From Agriotes lineatus (taxonomy: Eukaryota; Arthropoda; Insecta; Coleoptera; Elateridae), in contig OW679203.1 of assembly GCA_940337035.1 (NCBI GenBank), positions 31,753,495 through 31,817,494 on the forward strand: DNA of 64,000 bases. The letters are read 5' to 3'. This document shows, piece by piece, positions 25,951 to 38,900 of this stretch. The position numbers and the translations under genes are program-made. How positions within the stretch are numbered: the first letter of the stretch is position 1; each line of letters starts with the position of its first letter. The notes under the pieces were generated by a model. That model did not search any database. It worked only from the letters and a program-made list of their open reading frames with translations, and was not told where the DNA came from.

Positions 25951-28470
25951 AATTATGATGATAATGTGACTTGTAACGTTTGCAATTTTTTCCGTAAATA
26001 ATTTTATATATTTCTAATTTACATATCGATATCTTGGCACATTGAATTCAGAATCAGTCCTTTGTAAATTGCATGATCCTGGTGGGGATCAAGCGATGCG
26101 CAGGTCCCGATAACTCGCGTCTACAACGCATCCCCGCTGTCTACCACTTCGCTTCCTTAAGCAAGTCCTAAGGGAGGTAGGCCCGAAGCCTTGTAAAAGA
26201 ACGAAAATCCGACAGAAAACATATTTTGTGGCCTGCAAGCTCCACCAAAGAACGTGGTAGCCGGCAAAAACTTGGAGCAGCACTCATAGCCAAAATCTTT
26301 CTCTATTCTACAATCCAGTCAGAGAAGAAAACCCACTCCCAACACACTGTGGCAGTGATCAGCTCACGCTGTATCCTTTCACAAACCTTTCTGATACCGC
26401 TGTATCGCCGATCATGCGAACGCGATACATTTTTCCTAGAGCACCTGTATATAACACTCATCCATAACAAAACCTGCAGATAGCTCAGGTACTGCTACGT
26501 CGCCGATTGTGCAAACGCGATAAACTTTTGTAAAACCTCTGTAAATGTATCCTCTACCTCAAGCCTGTCCTCGAGTTAATTCAAGAGTAACATCCCTGGA
26601 GAATCGATCCCGCCGTTCTAAGCAACTAGCGATCGCCACAAAATAGACGGGTAACGTTAAAGGAAGCGTGTGAAGCTCCAGTAAACCAGTCCTGCCGAAC
26701 CTAAACCAGATCACAAGCGTAATCAACGCCCGCAGCTCCCTCTTATCCTAGAATCTAGTATAACGCATAATTACGATTTGCATAAAGAATAGCAACCAGC
26801 CATCTTGCTTTTATAGTTGCTACGAGATCGGCCACGGTGCGCCACTTAGCGACAACTATAACGCTAGCTTCCGCATAAATTTTATTACACATTAAAAATG
26901 TATTTAAATGTATGCATCCCATTATAAAGCTTTGCATCCATATGGCGTTCGGTTTTATGATAACGTGAGGATACCCGCTATGCGCGTAGTCACGATGTAT
27001 GAACAACGGCGTCGTTTCCCTCTCCAGTGGAAGCTAGGACAAGTACCCCAATAACGCGGCAGAAAAGGTATAAAAGAAGTTTGCACTGCCAGCTCCAGTA
27101 ACTTGAGCTCCAGTCCTGATCCTGTCCAGTTCCCAACTTGAGTGTACCTCGACTTGAGAATATTCCGCTTGAGTCCCTAGACTTTCCCTTCCTACCTGGG
27201 TCATCCGGTATAACATGCTGTACTGTCTAACGGAGTATACCTCCAACCTTTACCAGTCCAGGCTTCATGGGAAATAACGTGTTGTACTGTCAGCCCAAGA
27301 AGTTGAAACTTTCCGCTAGAATCTGATTTTATCTTGATTGCTGGACTTTCTTGAAAAATCGAATCCCTGAGGTTTCAACCCTGGCTTGATTTGCTGTACT
27401 GTCTTGCAGGGCTAACCGCCTAAAAGTCAGTTCCGACCGCTTAATTAATAAGCGCAAATCCCGGCGCTTCGATACGTTGAATACATCACATAACCTCCAT
27501 CTACTAATAATTGAATCTGTAGGAATCGCCGCACTTACACCGCTTGCGAGCGGCTAGAGCCCTGTAGCCGGCCCTCATAAACTAACCTGGAGGGTCCATT
27601 TTATACGTTTAAAATCGACTTCCTGGTGTCCGAAAATCGAGCTCGCCCTCCACGAATTTACCGCCGGCGAGCAGTCAAATTAAGCTTCCCGGCTAAAAGT
27701 GAACTGAAACCGCGATCCCTCCAAGATCAACACCTAACCACCGTAAAGCGCCAGCAACCCTCGCACAAGTATTTAGACACCAACAACACCTCCAGGTAAC
27801 CCTTAAAGTTGTTAAATTCAACGGATAATTGCAGCACAATGAATCCAAACAACGGCTAAGCAGAAGGGCTAAAATATCTAGTTATTCCGATCTCCGAAGC
27901 TGCCGCCGACCGTACCTACCGACTAATGAAAGGGGTCTGCAGTACTCACCGGTGCATTGGGTTGCAGTTTTATCCGAAAAAACAAAAACACAGTTCCAGA
28001 AGCATATGTTAATTTTAAATAATGTACAATTCAGATTTACTTTCAATTAACGATTATTTTGTAACTAGCTAACAACATTATATTTTGGTAATTATCTGGT
28101 GGTTTTCCTATTCGCATATATATTTGAGTGAACGCATTTCTCCTATTTGAGCTTAACCCAAGGTATAAATCTTTGACGCCCTTAGTAAGGGAGTGAAACG
28201 TCACACAACTAGCTCTGTCATCCTCAGGGTGGTGCGAGTTGCTGCAACAACAGCTGTTAGCCGAGCAGTCGAATAACCGATTTTGTTTTATTATTGCATA
28301 TTGTGACATACATTTGGGTTATTTTATTTTAAGACATTGTAAAATTAGTAGTTAATAGACTATTGTTGTGACTTTTTTAAGCTAAGCTAACATGGAATTA
28401 AACGTAATAACGCAAAATAAGCAACCTAAGCCTTTACAAATTTAGAAGCAATACATGGAGATGGAAAGTA
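25951..28470. other. Intergenic DNA with a possible solo LTR
   Basis: No gene is recognisable. The section 26750-27650 is less AT-rich and contains GGTATAAAAG near 27066 followed by CCAGTCCTGATCCTGTCC-type pyrimidine runs. This resembles the TATA-containing part of an LTR, but no duplicate LTR, gag or pol was found. I would not call it an element without a database match. Confidence 0.3.
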
Positions 28471-28687
28471 CAGTCGCGGAATTAAAAATCCGGGCACTTA
28501 AAATGATTCAGTGTATATTTTACTTTACTTTACTTATCACGTTACCTGGTAAAATTACTAAAGTCAAAATAATTACTCATTGTTTAACTGTCAATTGCTA
28601 ACCTAAAAAAGCAAAGCCCAATTTACATTACCCAAAAATTGCAAAAATCCTCTATAAGACTCTCCCTGATTTTTAATTCCGCGACTG
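28471..28687. mobile_element. 217 bp MITE with perfect 20 bp TIRs and TA flanks
   Basis: Both ends are CAGTCGCGGAATTAAAAATC in inverted orientation, a perfect 20-base match, and TA lies immediately outside at 28469-28470 and 28688-28689. The interior is AT-rich without an ORF. TA duplication and CAG termini fit non-autonomous Tc1/mariner elements. Confidence 0.85.
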
Positions 28688-28689
28688 TA

Positions 28690-29920
28690 CATCACAAGCG
28701 TCAGGTTTTTGTTTGAACTAGTACTGCACAAACAAAATAAGCATGACCACTAATACATTTGGCGAAAAAGACTAATGTTAATGTAGTGAAATAATCATTT
28801 AGAGCAAATTGCATGTATTAAGTACCTGGTGATACCATTGTTTACTACTTAATAAGTTTTGCCCGTGTCCCCTTAAATTCAACTTCATTCCTCCAAACTT
28901 CGAAAGTTAGAAGATAATAAAGCGGGTCTTGCATGATCAACAGCTGTACCCTTATCATCCGCAAAGGGTACAAGTCCTAGGTCTAACTGACTCTGCACCA
29001 CTGGCCCTATTTTTTGCCACGCTTCTTATTCTCTACAGCTCACCAAATTTAAACAGTTATACTTAGGCTACAAAAATTCTTACCTTTCCGGCGCCACTGA
29101 ATAGGTAGAATTGCAAGGCACATTTTAACATTGGGTGCTGCTTTTACTGACTGTTGAATAGGAAGAAGCCGGACACTGCGATGCCATGTGAAAACCCTTG
29201 TCTTAAGGAGCCGTGTATGATCCAGGCGAAGCATCTGAAACGTTTGAAAGAATACTTCAAAATAATCATGATCTATAAATATCCAAGTTTTAATATTAAC
29301 TAAAAACGTGTCAAGCAGTCATTATGGTAATCAATAATGAACGACTAGCATTAGATTAACCGAAAGCAATTTTATTAAATTGGACGACCAAATTCAAACC
29401 AAATGAGGGTTGCAAGATGGCCGCGACGGAATGTGCTTCCTAATTAATAAAAACCTGTTCTACTGGGTAACCTAAAATCACTTCTGAGGCACGGGTCAAA
29501 CCTTTTGGGACACCCATAGAGCGATGCTCTTTAGGAAATTTGATGACCTAATCAGTGATCGATTATAAATGTGTAATTGCTGCTGTAGATGTCGTCCTGC
29601 ATAACACTTAACGTGTTATTTGCTAGCACAATTAAAAACTATTAGAGATGTTTCTTGCTCCAAAGACTCAGACTTCTTCAATTATATATTGTAATAGCTG
29701 GTATTACGACAAAAATTGTTAAGGCACTTTCTTTAATGCGCAGAGCACAGGCTATATGACCAACTAAATAATTTTGCATGTAGGCCTGCTGCATTGCCAG
29801 TTGCATTTGTACCTTTAGTTTGATTCTGAGCGGTGGATAAGTAACCACGCTCCAATTCCTTCTAATACAATAGCATCCATTTCCTAAATATTCTTCATTA
29901 ACGAGAAACTTTTTGAAACA
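28690..29920 (+). promoter_or_regulatory. Upstream region of P450 gene 2
   Basis: Homology with gene 1's upstream region starts near 29230. The conserved TATAAAT is at 29564-29570. Two differences stand out. About 165 bases at roughly 29370-29535 are absent from gene 1, and about 58 bases just before the ATG (around 29850-29908) are also absent there. These could alter promoter or 5' leader function. No transcription start is visible. Confidence 0.35.
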
Positions 29921-32900
29921 ATGGCGATAGTTCACCCAAAATCAAGTTTCGCTCTCAACAGCAGTGTATTTGAGCCTCTCGTAATAATTTTTACTTTAAC
30001 TTTTCTCTCATGGTACATCCAATACCACTGGAAGAGGAGGAAATTGTACCAAACTTCATGGCAAAGACAGGGGCCTCTCGCGCTTCCGTTCATAGGATGC
30101 GGCTTATCCTTTATTGGTAATACCAGCGGTAAGAGCAATCACTTCTTCAATCCTATTTTCTATAAAGAGCAATTCCGTAGATATTCTAGCCAATATGCGA
30201 AAGTTTCTAGATGATTATCCTTCCCCAACACCAGTGTGGTTGGGTAATAGGCTGTTTTTTGCAATATCTGGAGCTAAGGACTTGGAGACAATCTTAAACA
30301 GTCCTTATGCCCTAGCCAAGGAAGATTTGTATAAGTTCGCAATACCCCTTGTAGGAACTGGACTGTTTACTGCTTCTGGTAACATAAATTTTAGGTATAG
30401 AAACTTTTACTCCAAGCGGGTGATTTTTAGTGCCAAAGTGGAAACGCCACCGAAAGATCATAATGCCCACTTTTAACCAGAAGATTTTGGACGACTTCGT
30501 GGAAGTGTTTTCTGAACAATCAGAGATTTTGGTGGAGCAACTGAAGAAACAATCCGGAAAGAAGTCTTTCGATATCTTCCATATTGTTAGCAGATGCACC
30601 TTAGATATTATTTGTGGTATTTATATTGGGAAGAAAGGCCAAAGATGCTTTGATTGAAATTCTTTATTTTTCAGAAACCGCCATGGGCATGAAGGTTCAT
30701 GCTCAAACTACGGAAGCAGAGTACGTCAAGTGGGCCAATAAGTGAGTATTGTTTAGTTTTGAAGAACGCTTTTGATGGTTGAATAATTTATTTAGGTATT
30801 TATTAAAACTATATTTTAGGAGCTCCATTAATCTGTGTTTGTGGCAACGAATTAATTTTCCATATTTTTTCCAGTTAAGTTATTAATATTTTTCTAACTA
30901 AAAACCTACATACTTCTTCTTTAAGCATAGTCTATTCTTTTGATATATGCATCTCTTATATTCTTCGAAGTTTTACTGTTTTGTGCTATCTCGCGCTTAC
31001 ATAAACTGACCGTCCAGCGTTGTTGTGGTTTTCTAACCTTCTTTCTTCTCATTAGGGTCTCCATATGATCACTTTTTCCAGTTGTCGATACTTCTATCAA
31101 GGTGGTCTTCTCAATTCCATTTAAGGAAGCATATTCTTGTTGCGATATCATCTTAGTTTACCTTAGTTCTATCACATATTAATTCCTTAGATTATGGTAG
31201 ACATTTGTTTAAAAATGTCTTGGTCAGAGCCCATGTTTCATGGTAAACCATAAGTTAAAGCTTAAAAAGTAATTTGATATCTAGTACACCTTGACTTGCC
31301 ATAAATAGCTCACTTATCTCCATTCTTCCTTTGACTTCGTTATTTCCAGGCTTCGATAAATATAAAATTGTGCTTTATCTACTGATCTACATTAATTCAG
31401 TTTCTACTTGTAGGCATATTTTTGTCACGTGATTTCCGTTCATTTCTAAGTTCACTTCATCTGTTTCCAGATGCAATTCTTCTATTTCGCTTTTGTTGTG
31501 ACGATATCTTCAACGATCAGTTATTCAGCTTCTCTCCCGGTATGTTCACTTCCTTACCGTAAAATCTACACAATTGCTCAATTTTTAGTTGTCTTTTTAC
31601 TATTCGAGTATATTCCGTTTTAAAATTATCTCCTCTTTCGATACCATGAAAAACATTAAAACAAATTCTTTAAAATGGTATTTCATAAAAGATTTTTGAA
31701 ATAAAAAATTCTCAGAAATTATAAATAACCCGATTCAGGCTGCGAGAGAACTTTGAACGTAATTTTAATTGCACCTAATTGCAATAAGTAAAAATAACTT
31801 AATTAACTGCAATTTAAGCCTCGGGGACTTCATTGTGCAGCAATCATAACACCAATTTAAACAAAATTATGCACTAACCTAATTATAATTAAAAATTATC
31901 GGTGGGTATTTTCTGTTTGACGTTCAACCTGCTCACGTACAAAAAAATAAATTAAGTACAAACAAACGCATTTGCATGTTATTAGTTGTTATTTGCAACT
32001 ATTTAAATATCGTGAGATACAATTATCAACTACATCATTTCCACATGTTTACAAAACGTAATTACATCCAAGCATTCGCTCTTAACGCTTTTACTAGATA
32101 GTATTTTGCTGACTTACAACTGAAAATACATCTGAAAATAAATTTAGAATATGCAGAAAAGCAAACATAATACGATATGACGTATGATGTATATGATATA
32201 TAACCCAGCAATCAAAAATTCTGTAAACAGGCGCAAATACATTTAATTAATAAAAAAAGCAATATTATCATATTAAGTTGCCGAAATTAGTAGAGTTTCA
32301 AAATTATTTTGTATTTTATGCCGAAAAGTTTGTTTCAAATACAGTTTTTCTGTGTTTAAGAAACCTTCTCCGCATTTTTAAAAACAAATGCTTACGCATT
32401 TGCGTAACTTAATTTTTGCCTTTGAACAGGACTATCTCATTTCAATCTAGTGTGAAAGATAACTAGTATTAGACGCATCTTTTAGATGTAATCCAAGTTA
32501 TTTTTTCATGATATCCCTGATTAGTACGTACCTTATATCCAATTTCCACTCACTTATTTAATATTTATCTATTTACTTGACTACGTGCTATGCATTAGTT
32601 TTTCTTCCTTTGGATGAAACTCTTTTCTTTTTTGCATGTCATTTCAAGTTAGTGAAAAAGGTAACCAATTTTAGCCCCATCTTTTTGATGACGTCTAAAT
32701 GATTTTGCACGATGGACCCATCTTCAATCCACTTGTTTAATCTTCATCAACTTGACTACATGTTATGCATTAGTTTTTCTTTCATTGGATAAGACTATCT
32801 TCCGTTTGGCATGGAATTTCAATCTACTGACTAAGCAACTAGTTTTAGACCCATCTTTTAGATGATCACCCCAGTAATTTTTCCATGATATCCCTGATTA

Positions 32901-35900
32901 TCATACACCCCTCTTGAATTCTCTTCTTTAATATTCATCTTCTTGACTGCATATTATGCATTAATTTTTTTGTTTGGATCTTCTTTTTGGTATATAATTT
33001 CAATCTACTGACTAAGTAATCAGTTTCAGCACCATCTTTTAGATGGTCACCCCAGTGATTTTCTCATGATATTTCTGATTATTACATACGATATATCAAT
33101 TTTCAATTCACTTATTTAATCTTCACCTGGCTTTTCTTTCTTTCGGTAAAACCATCTTCCTTTTGGTATGACATTTCAATATACTGACTAAGTCACTAAT
33201 TTTAGACGTATCTGTTAGATGGTCACCCCAGTGATTTTCTCATAATACCCTTATTATTACGTACCATACACCCATCTCCAATTCACTTCTTTAATTTTCA
33301 TCTACTTGACTATATGTTATGCATTAGTTTTTCTTTCTTTAGATAATACTATCTTTCTTGTGATATACAATTTCAATTTAGTGACTAAGTAACTAGTTTT
33401 ATAGACCATCTCAGTTATGTTCTCATCATATCTCTGATTATAACTTACCATATACACATCTTTCATTCACTTCTTCAATCTTCATCGGTTTGACCACGTG
33501 TTATGCATCAGTCGTTCTTCCTTTGAATAAAACTATTTTATTTTTGACATGCCATTTCAATCTAGTGACTAAGTAACTAGTTTTAGACGCATCTTTTGGA
33601 TGACACCTCAATGACTTTTTTCATGATGTTCCTGATTATTATGTACCATATACCCATTTTCCATTCACTTCTTTAATCTTCATAAGCTTGACAATGCGTA
33701 TCGATTGCTTAACAGTAGTTTTTCTTCACCATTTGTTCGCCTATGCGTCCATGTGATTTATGGTACATATATCTTACATTTTGTACTTTTCTATGTATTA
33801 TAGATTATGTTAAGTTTTCTTCTTTCCTTCTTGCCTATTTTATAGCTCTTTCAAATTGCGATTATTCTATCCCCTACCAAAATAAACATTATATATTAAA
33901 TGTACTGGATATTTTATTCAAGCTGTTAGTAGCTGTTTTAGGCCTGATTGTGCTGTTTCTAACAATTTTTGGTTTCTTTTTTTTGTTAACATTCCATCCA
34001 ATTCAATGTAATTTTTATTATATAAACTATAAACTAGTGAGGCAGCATTATAACTCATTTAGTAAAGATGAGGTATAAGTGGTTTGCAGAAATTAATAAT
34101 CATTATTCATTTCGTGTTGGGCATTTCCATGTCTTCAACATCATTGCATTATTGTAACTTATTTAAATTGCCTCTAAGTTTGAATTATCTGTTAACCTTA
34201 TTTTGGTTAAGGTAACTATTCTTCAAAATCCCTTGTTTTTTCCTGATCGTTAGTAGTTTCTTGTCTTTAATGTGCTCTCGTTAGCAATGACGTTTGGCGA
34301 CAATCGACAAGTCTTGTTCCATCCATTCTCAAATATTCATAAACCATGAATCCTTTCTTCTTCCAGATCTACGTTCTACAGTTTATTATTTTAGATAAAA
34401 TGCACACCTGATCCCAATTCCGTTAGAAAATGGCATATGGTATTTCTTGTTTTATCTGATTCATATATGTTCAATATGGTTTTCCTTAAGTTATTTCGTT
34501 TATGTTGTGGTGCAAACGCTTTGGTTTGGTGAGCGATTGTACAATTTATTTTTCCGCAAATCTGCCAATGCTATGTTTCATTAGATCGTGTTGCTTATGC
34601 ATTTTACACATTATCTACTACTAGTTTTAGCTATAAATAGTAAAGAGCAATCTTTTATAAACGAATTACTCCATAGTTCCAACATTTTTCAACGTTAGTA
34701 AAAGAAAACCAGCAAAAAAGGTATTCAAATCGATATCTACTTCATTTTAAGTTAACTGTGGTGAGTAACAAGTTGCAATGAGGAAAAGATTGTTCAGCTC
34801 CAGATGATTACCATTGAGTGTAAAATAATACCCACCTTATTCTGCTTTTGTATGATCACTTCACACTGATACTTTACACAACAGTTTGAAAAGCTTTAGC
34901 CCTATTAAAATTTCTTAATAGCTTGACGTTATCGCTCAAATATTATTTTATAAAATGTTCCAGAAATGTGCTAGTTTAATTTTTGTAAATGACACAAAAT
35001 AGCTTGGCCTTGATAATAATTTGTAAAACGATAATAAAAATAGTGTTAGTCTTGATGTGAACAAAAAAATGTAATCAGAGCAGGCTTGGAAATAACGTAT
35101 AACAATGTAAGATCGAAGAAAAAAAGCAATTGGGGAAAGGAAGCCAAACTGCGAAGAGATGTTAATTCTGGCTTCTCCAATAAATAATTATTAATACGTG
35201 AATAAATACCCGTTTCGCAATTCAGTGTGTTTGAAGTTAATTCTATATCCTTTGGGTAGACTGTAGGAGGTTGCATTAATTCGTAGTACCTCTGTAGAAG
35301 TTTATAAAAAGTGTTTTCATTGGTAAAGCAACATAAAGGTCAGGAAGGTTACCCTAAAAGTTTAAATTTAGTGATAGTGATAGTGATAGTCCTTAGTACT
35401 TTTTTCTGGAATGCTTGTATTTTATTAATGTTGTTTTTGCTAGAACAATCTTAACACCATACCAACTTAATTACTTCATTATAAAAAGTATGTTGTTATA
35501 CATTGTCAGTTATGACTTTCCGCCAACAGATAGGCAATCATACAAACAGACATACCGCCAGACAAACGAACAGATGCAACTAATTCAAAAAACATATCTT
35601 TCGTCATCTTGGAACGTGATTGTTTCATGATATACTTCTTTTGTATTGTATGAAAAAGTTACTTCCCTCTTTTAAAGTAAATGAATTATTGTAATCGTGA
35701 AAAATTAACTTCCGATATTTCTTTACGTTTCAAGGTGCCTAGATGACGAAAAACAGATTTTCTCAATTCCGTCTGTCTCTCCGTTCGCCTGTCTGTTGGT
35801 GGCATAACTTAAAAAGATCTTTTTTGAATGTCAAATATGGACAGGGTGAGCACTTTACATTTTTTTTATTCTTTGATATTTAAAATAGTTTTTAAACTTT

Positions 35901-38900
35901 CACCTGTAAGGGAATTAAAGCCCTTTAGAGATTTTCTTAATTTGAGTCTGCCTTATTATTATCAGCTGCCTTTAAGCTTTAAAAAAATGCATGTGAAGCA
36001 TGTGCACCCAAAACCACATACTGGGTCGCCATATGCTCGAGTCCTATTGATGGGCCGCACTACCAAAAAGATGGAATACCACTGATCTCGACTGTTATTT
36101 TAGCGCAACCCTGATAGCATCTTTGCTAGCAGTGACACCTTCAACTCGAAAGACATCCATCGGGTTCATAGGTCGTTATTGCACTGTTCACAGACCATCT
36201 TTGCCGTCACGCGTGTGTCTGTTGACAGTTGGTCTGCTATGGAGATATCCATAATAGTTTCTAATTGTATTTTTTTTCTAATTTGCTCTACCATAAACCA
36301 ATCCGAAGCCAAATCCAAATGTTCTGTCTGCCAATACTTCGATATGACACCAAATACTTTAAAAAATATCAAAACTACATGTGCTGTTAAACATCAACTT
36401 GTAGCGTAGAGATTCAGATTCAGAACTTATTTTTTCAACAAATTTACCTTCTATTATTTTCTCTAATACAAACAATTATCAACTACAAAAATCCACTTGA
36501 GGACTTGTTCTCGAATCCATCACCGGGGTTGCCCAATTTTTGAAGTTTTCTCTTATTTTGACATGTGAACTTGAGCTACTGTATCACACCAAGTATCACT
36601 CCGCTTACAACATTAGCTGAAAGTTTTGGCTAAGCGATTTAGTAATCGAAATAAGTGTTAGGCTAGTAAATTATTACAACTGTCCGATACACATAAATTT
36701 AAGATTTGGGCATAGCACAATTTCTTGAATTTGTTTTTGCACTCCACTAATAACACTCTTCATGTTAGAGGCTCCATAACACAACTCGCCAGCAATGTTT
36801 TCGTACTTTATCTAGCGCTTCTTGAAGCACTTTTTAACAGTTGATTTAGATTTAGAGCTTTACTAGTGGCATCTTTCACTGCAATTATAGCAAAAAGCAA
36901 AATCTGTATCAGCGACACAACTCAATACGATAGCAGCTTGGTCTTTGACGTTTATATCCTGGGTGTTTCCATTTGAAGGCTAAACGTCTATTGCCCAGTT
37001 CGCTCATAATATTTTCTCTCATTGCATCTAATAAAAATGCAATCACATTATTTAAGGCGGTTTTCGATAGTACAGTTGCCAGACTGTCCCTACTACGGGA
37101 TTTTAGCTCTTTTGCTTCTTGTGCTTGGTGACGTTTTCTACTTTTCCCAATAGCAGCTTATAAGTACTTATTTAAAATTGGGTTACTTTTAGGAAGCAAC
37201 TTTATTATTTCCAAAGAGTTTCCATAATCGGTATTCATCCTATTGATTTTACCGCTTGAAATACTTAATAGAAAACATTTTTTATAGCATACATAACAGC
37301 CGAAGAGGAAGACACTTGGTTTTAAAGTGGGCGTGTAGGACGCGATGAAATCGCCGAAGAAATTCACGATACTGAATCCCGACTGAAGATCGAAAAATAC
37401 AATTTCTAGCTCGCCGGCTTTGTTATTTTCCTTTTGCACTGGGCGTAACGGCAAAGGTAAATCACCTAGAAATGTGCGGACGTTAATGGCCTAAACAAAA
37501 AATTTCCTAGTGTGAGCTGGCATCGCGCGCCTGATTCCGAGAAACAAACGAACAGTACTGGCTTAGTCCAAAATGATCGAGAACTAAATAGGCCCACAAC
37601 AACTGCGTTTGTTAATGCAACATCGCATCGCATCGTGTTTAAGAACTACAAGACGGATGCTAATACGCTACCGTGTGGTACCTCTGCTTCAATTTATTTT
37701 AGTTATGATTATTGATTTCCGTTGACTTATCCTGAATAACCTGAAATATTTTTAACCTACAAGTCTTTTATTGGTTATTTATAAATGTACCCCATTACGC
37801 ATCTTGTTATGTCGCTTTGAAAGATCGACCCCGCCACTGGTAGTGGAAGGGCTCTATACATTGAATTTCTTTACGTAAAAGAACGCTAGCGCGAGGCAGT
37901 TAGAATACAGTTTGAAGTCCTCTCGTTTGAATGCATTTACGACCTTTATTGCACCGCCGACCTTTTTTGTCGGATACCTAAGCTTCCCAAGCGTAATATC
38001 AATTTGAGCTTCTGTTCATGTTGGTATACAAGATAACTTTATTTTCGATTTTGTATCGGATACCGCAAACAACTTACTGGAGTCCGCCCGCTATTGCATC
38101 AGCTAAGTCTGTCTTAATCACGGGTCACACTCGGCTGGTTGCCAGCCAAAAATTTAGTAGCCGCTACTGTCAGCCGTCAATCAGCTTGGTGTGACCACAA
38201 AATTCGACGCTGGCGCCGCCAGCCGGCGAGTATTCGTCAGCGGCTGGCGAAGTTGGACATGTTCAACTTTTGGCAGCAAGCAGCGGCGACTATAGATCAC
38301 GTGACCGCTGATACCAGCCGGCAGCGCAATCTGACCACAATTGTCACTATCAGCATCGAATACCCAGCTATCGTGCCTACCACGTGATCTTTTGTTTTTT
38401 GTTATAATTGTTATATATATTGTTACAATGAATGAATTAAAGTGGAATGGGAAAGGAATTATTTCGTTTTTAAATATATTTCAAAATTATCCATGTTTGT
38501 GGGACGTTACGTCAAAAGATTATTTGAATCGGAATGTGAAAGAGGTATCGTACAATAACCTTTTAGAAGACTTAAAAACTGCAGGAATTCCTGGTACACT
38601 TGAGTCGATTAAAAAAAAATTAAAAGTTTACGGGACACCTATCGAAAAGAACTGAATAAGGTTAAAAAGTCCAAAAAAAGTGGTACCGGCTAGTAAAAAC
38701 TGGCGAGTAGCAGCCGACAGTGTGACCGGCTTGCCAGCCGCTGCTTTCTGGTGCTACTGCCAGCCGCTGGTCAGCAGCAGCTGGTAAGCAGCCTAGTGTG
38801 ACTCGTGCTTTAAACGCTGTCTGCCGCTTCCCGTTTCACCGAGTCCATAAACTAAGCCGAAATACCTCCAAAACATTTCTTCGTTTTATCCGGTCCGAAA

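Noticed and set aside
33743..34078. 111-codon hydrophobic frame in gene 2 intron 4
   Set aside because: It is not conserved in gene 1 (15490-15960), and its composition is what AT-rich DNA gives by chance.
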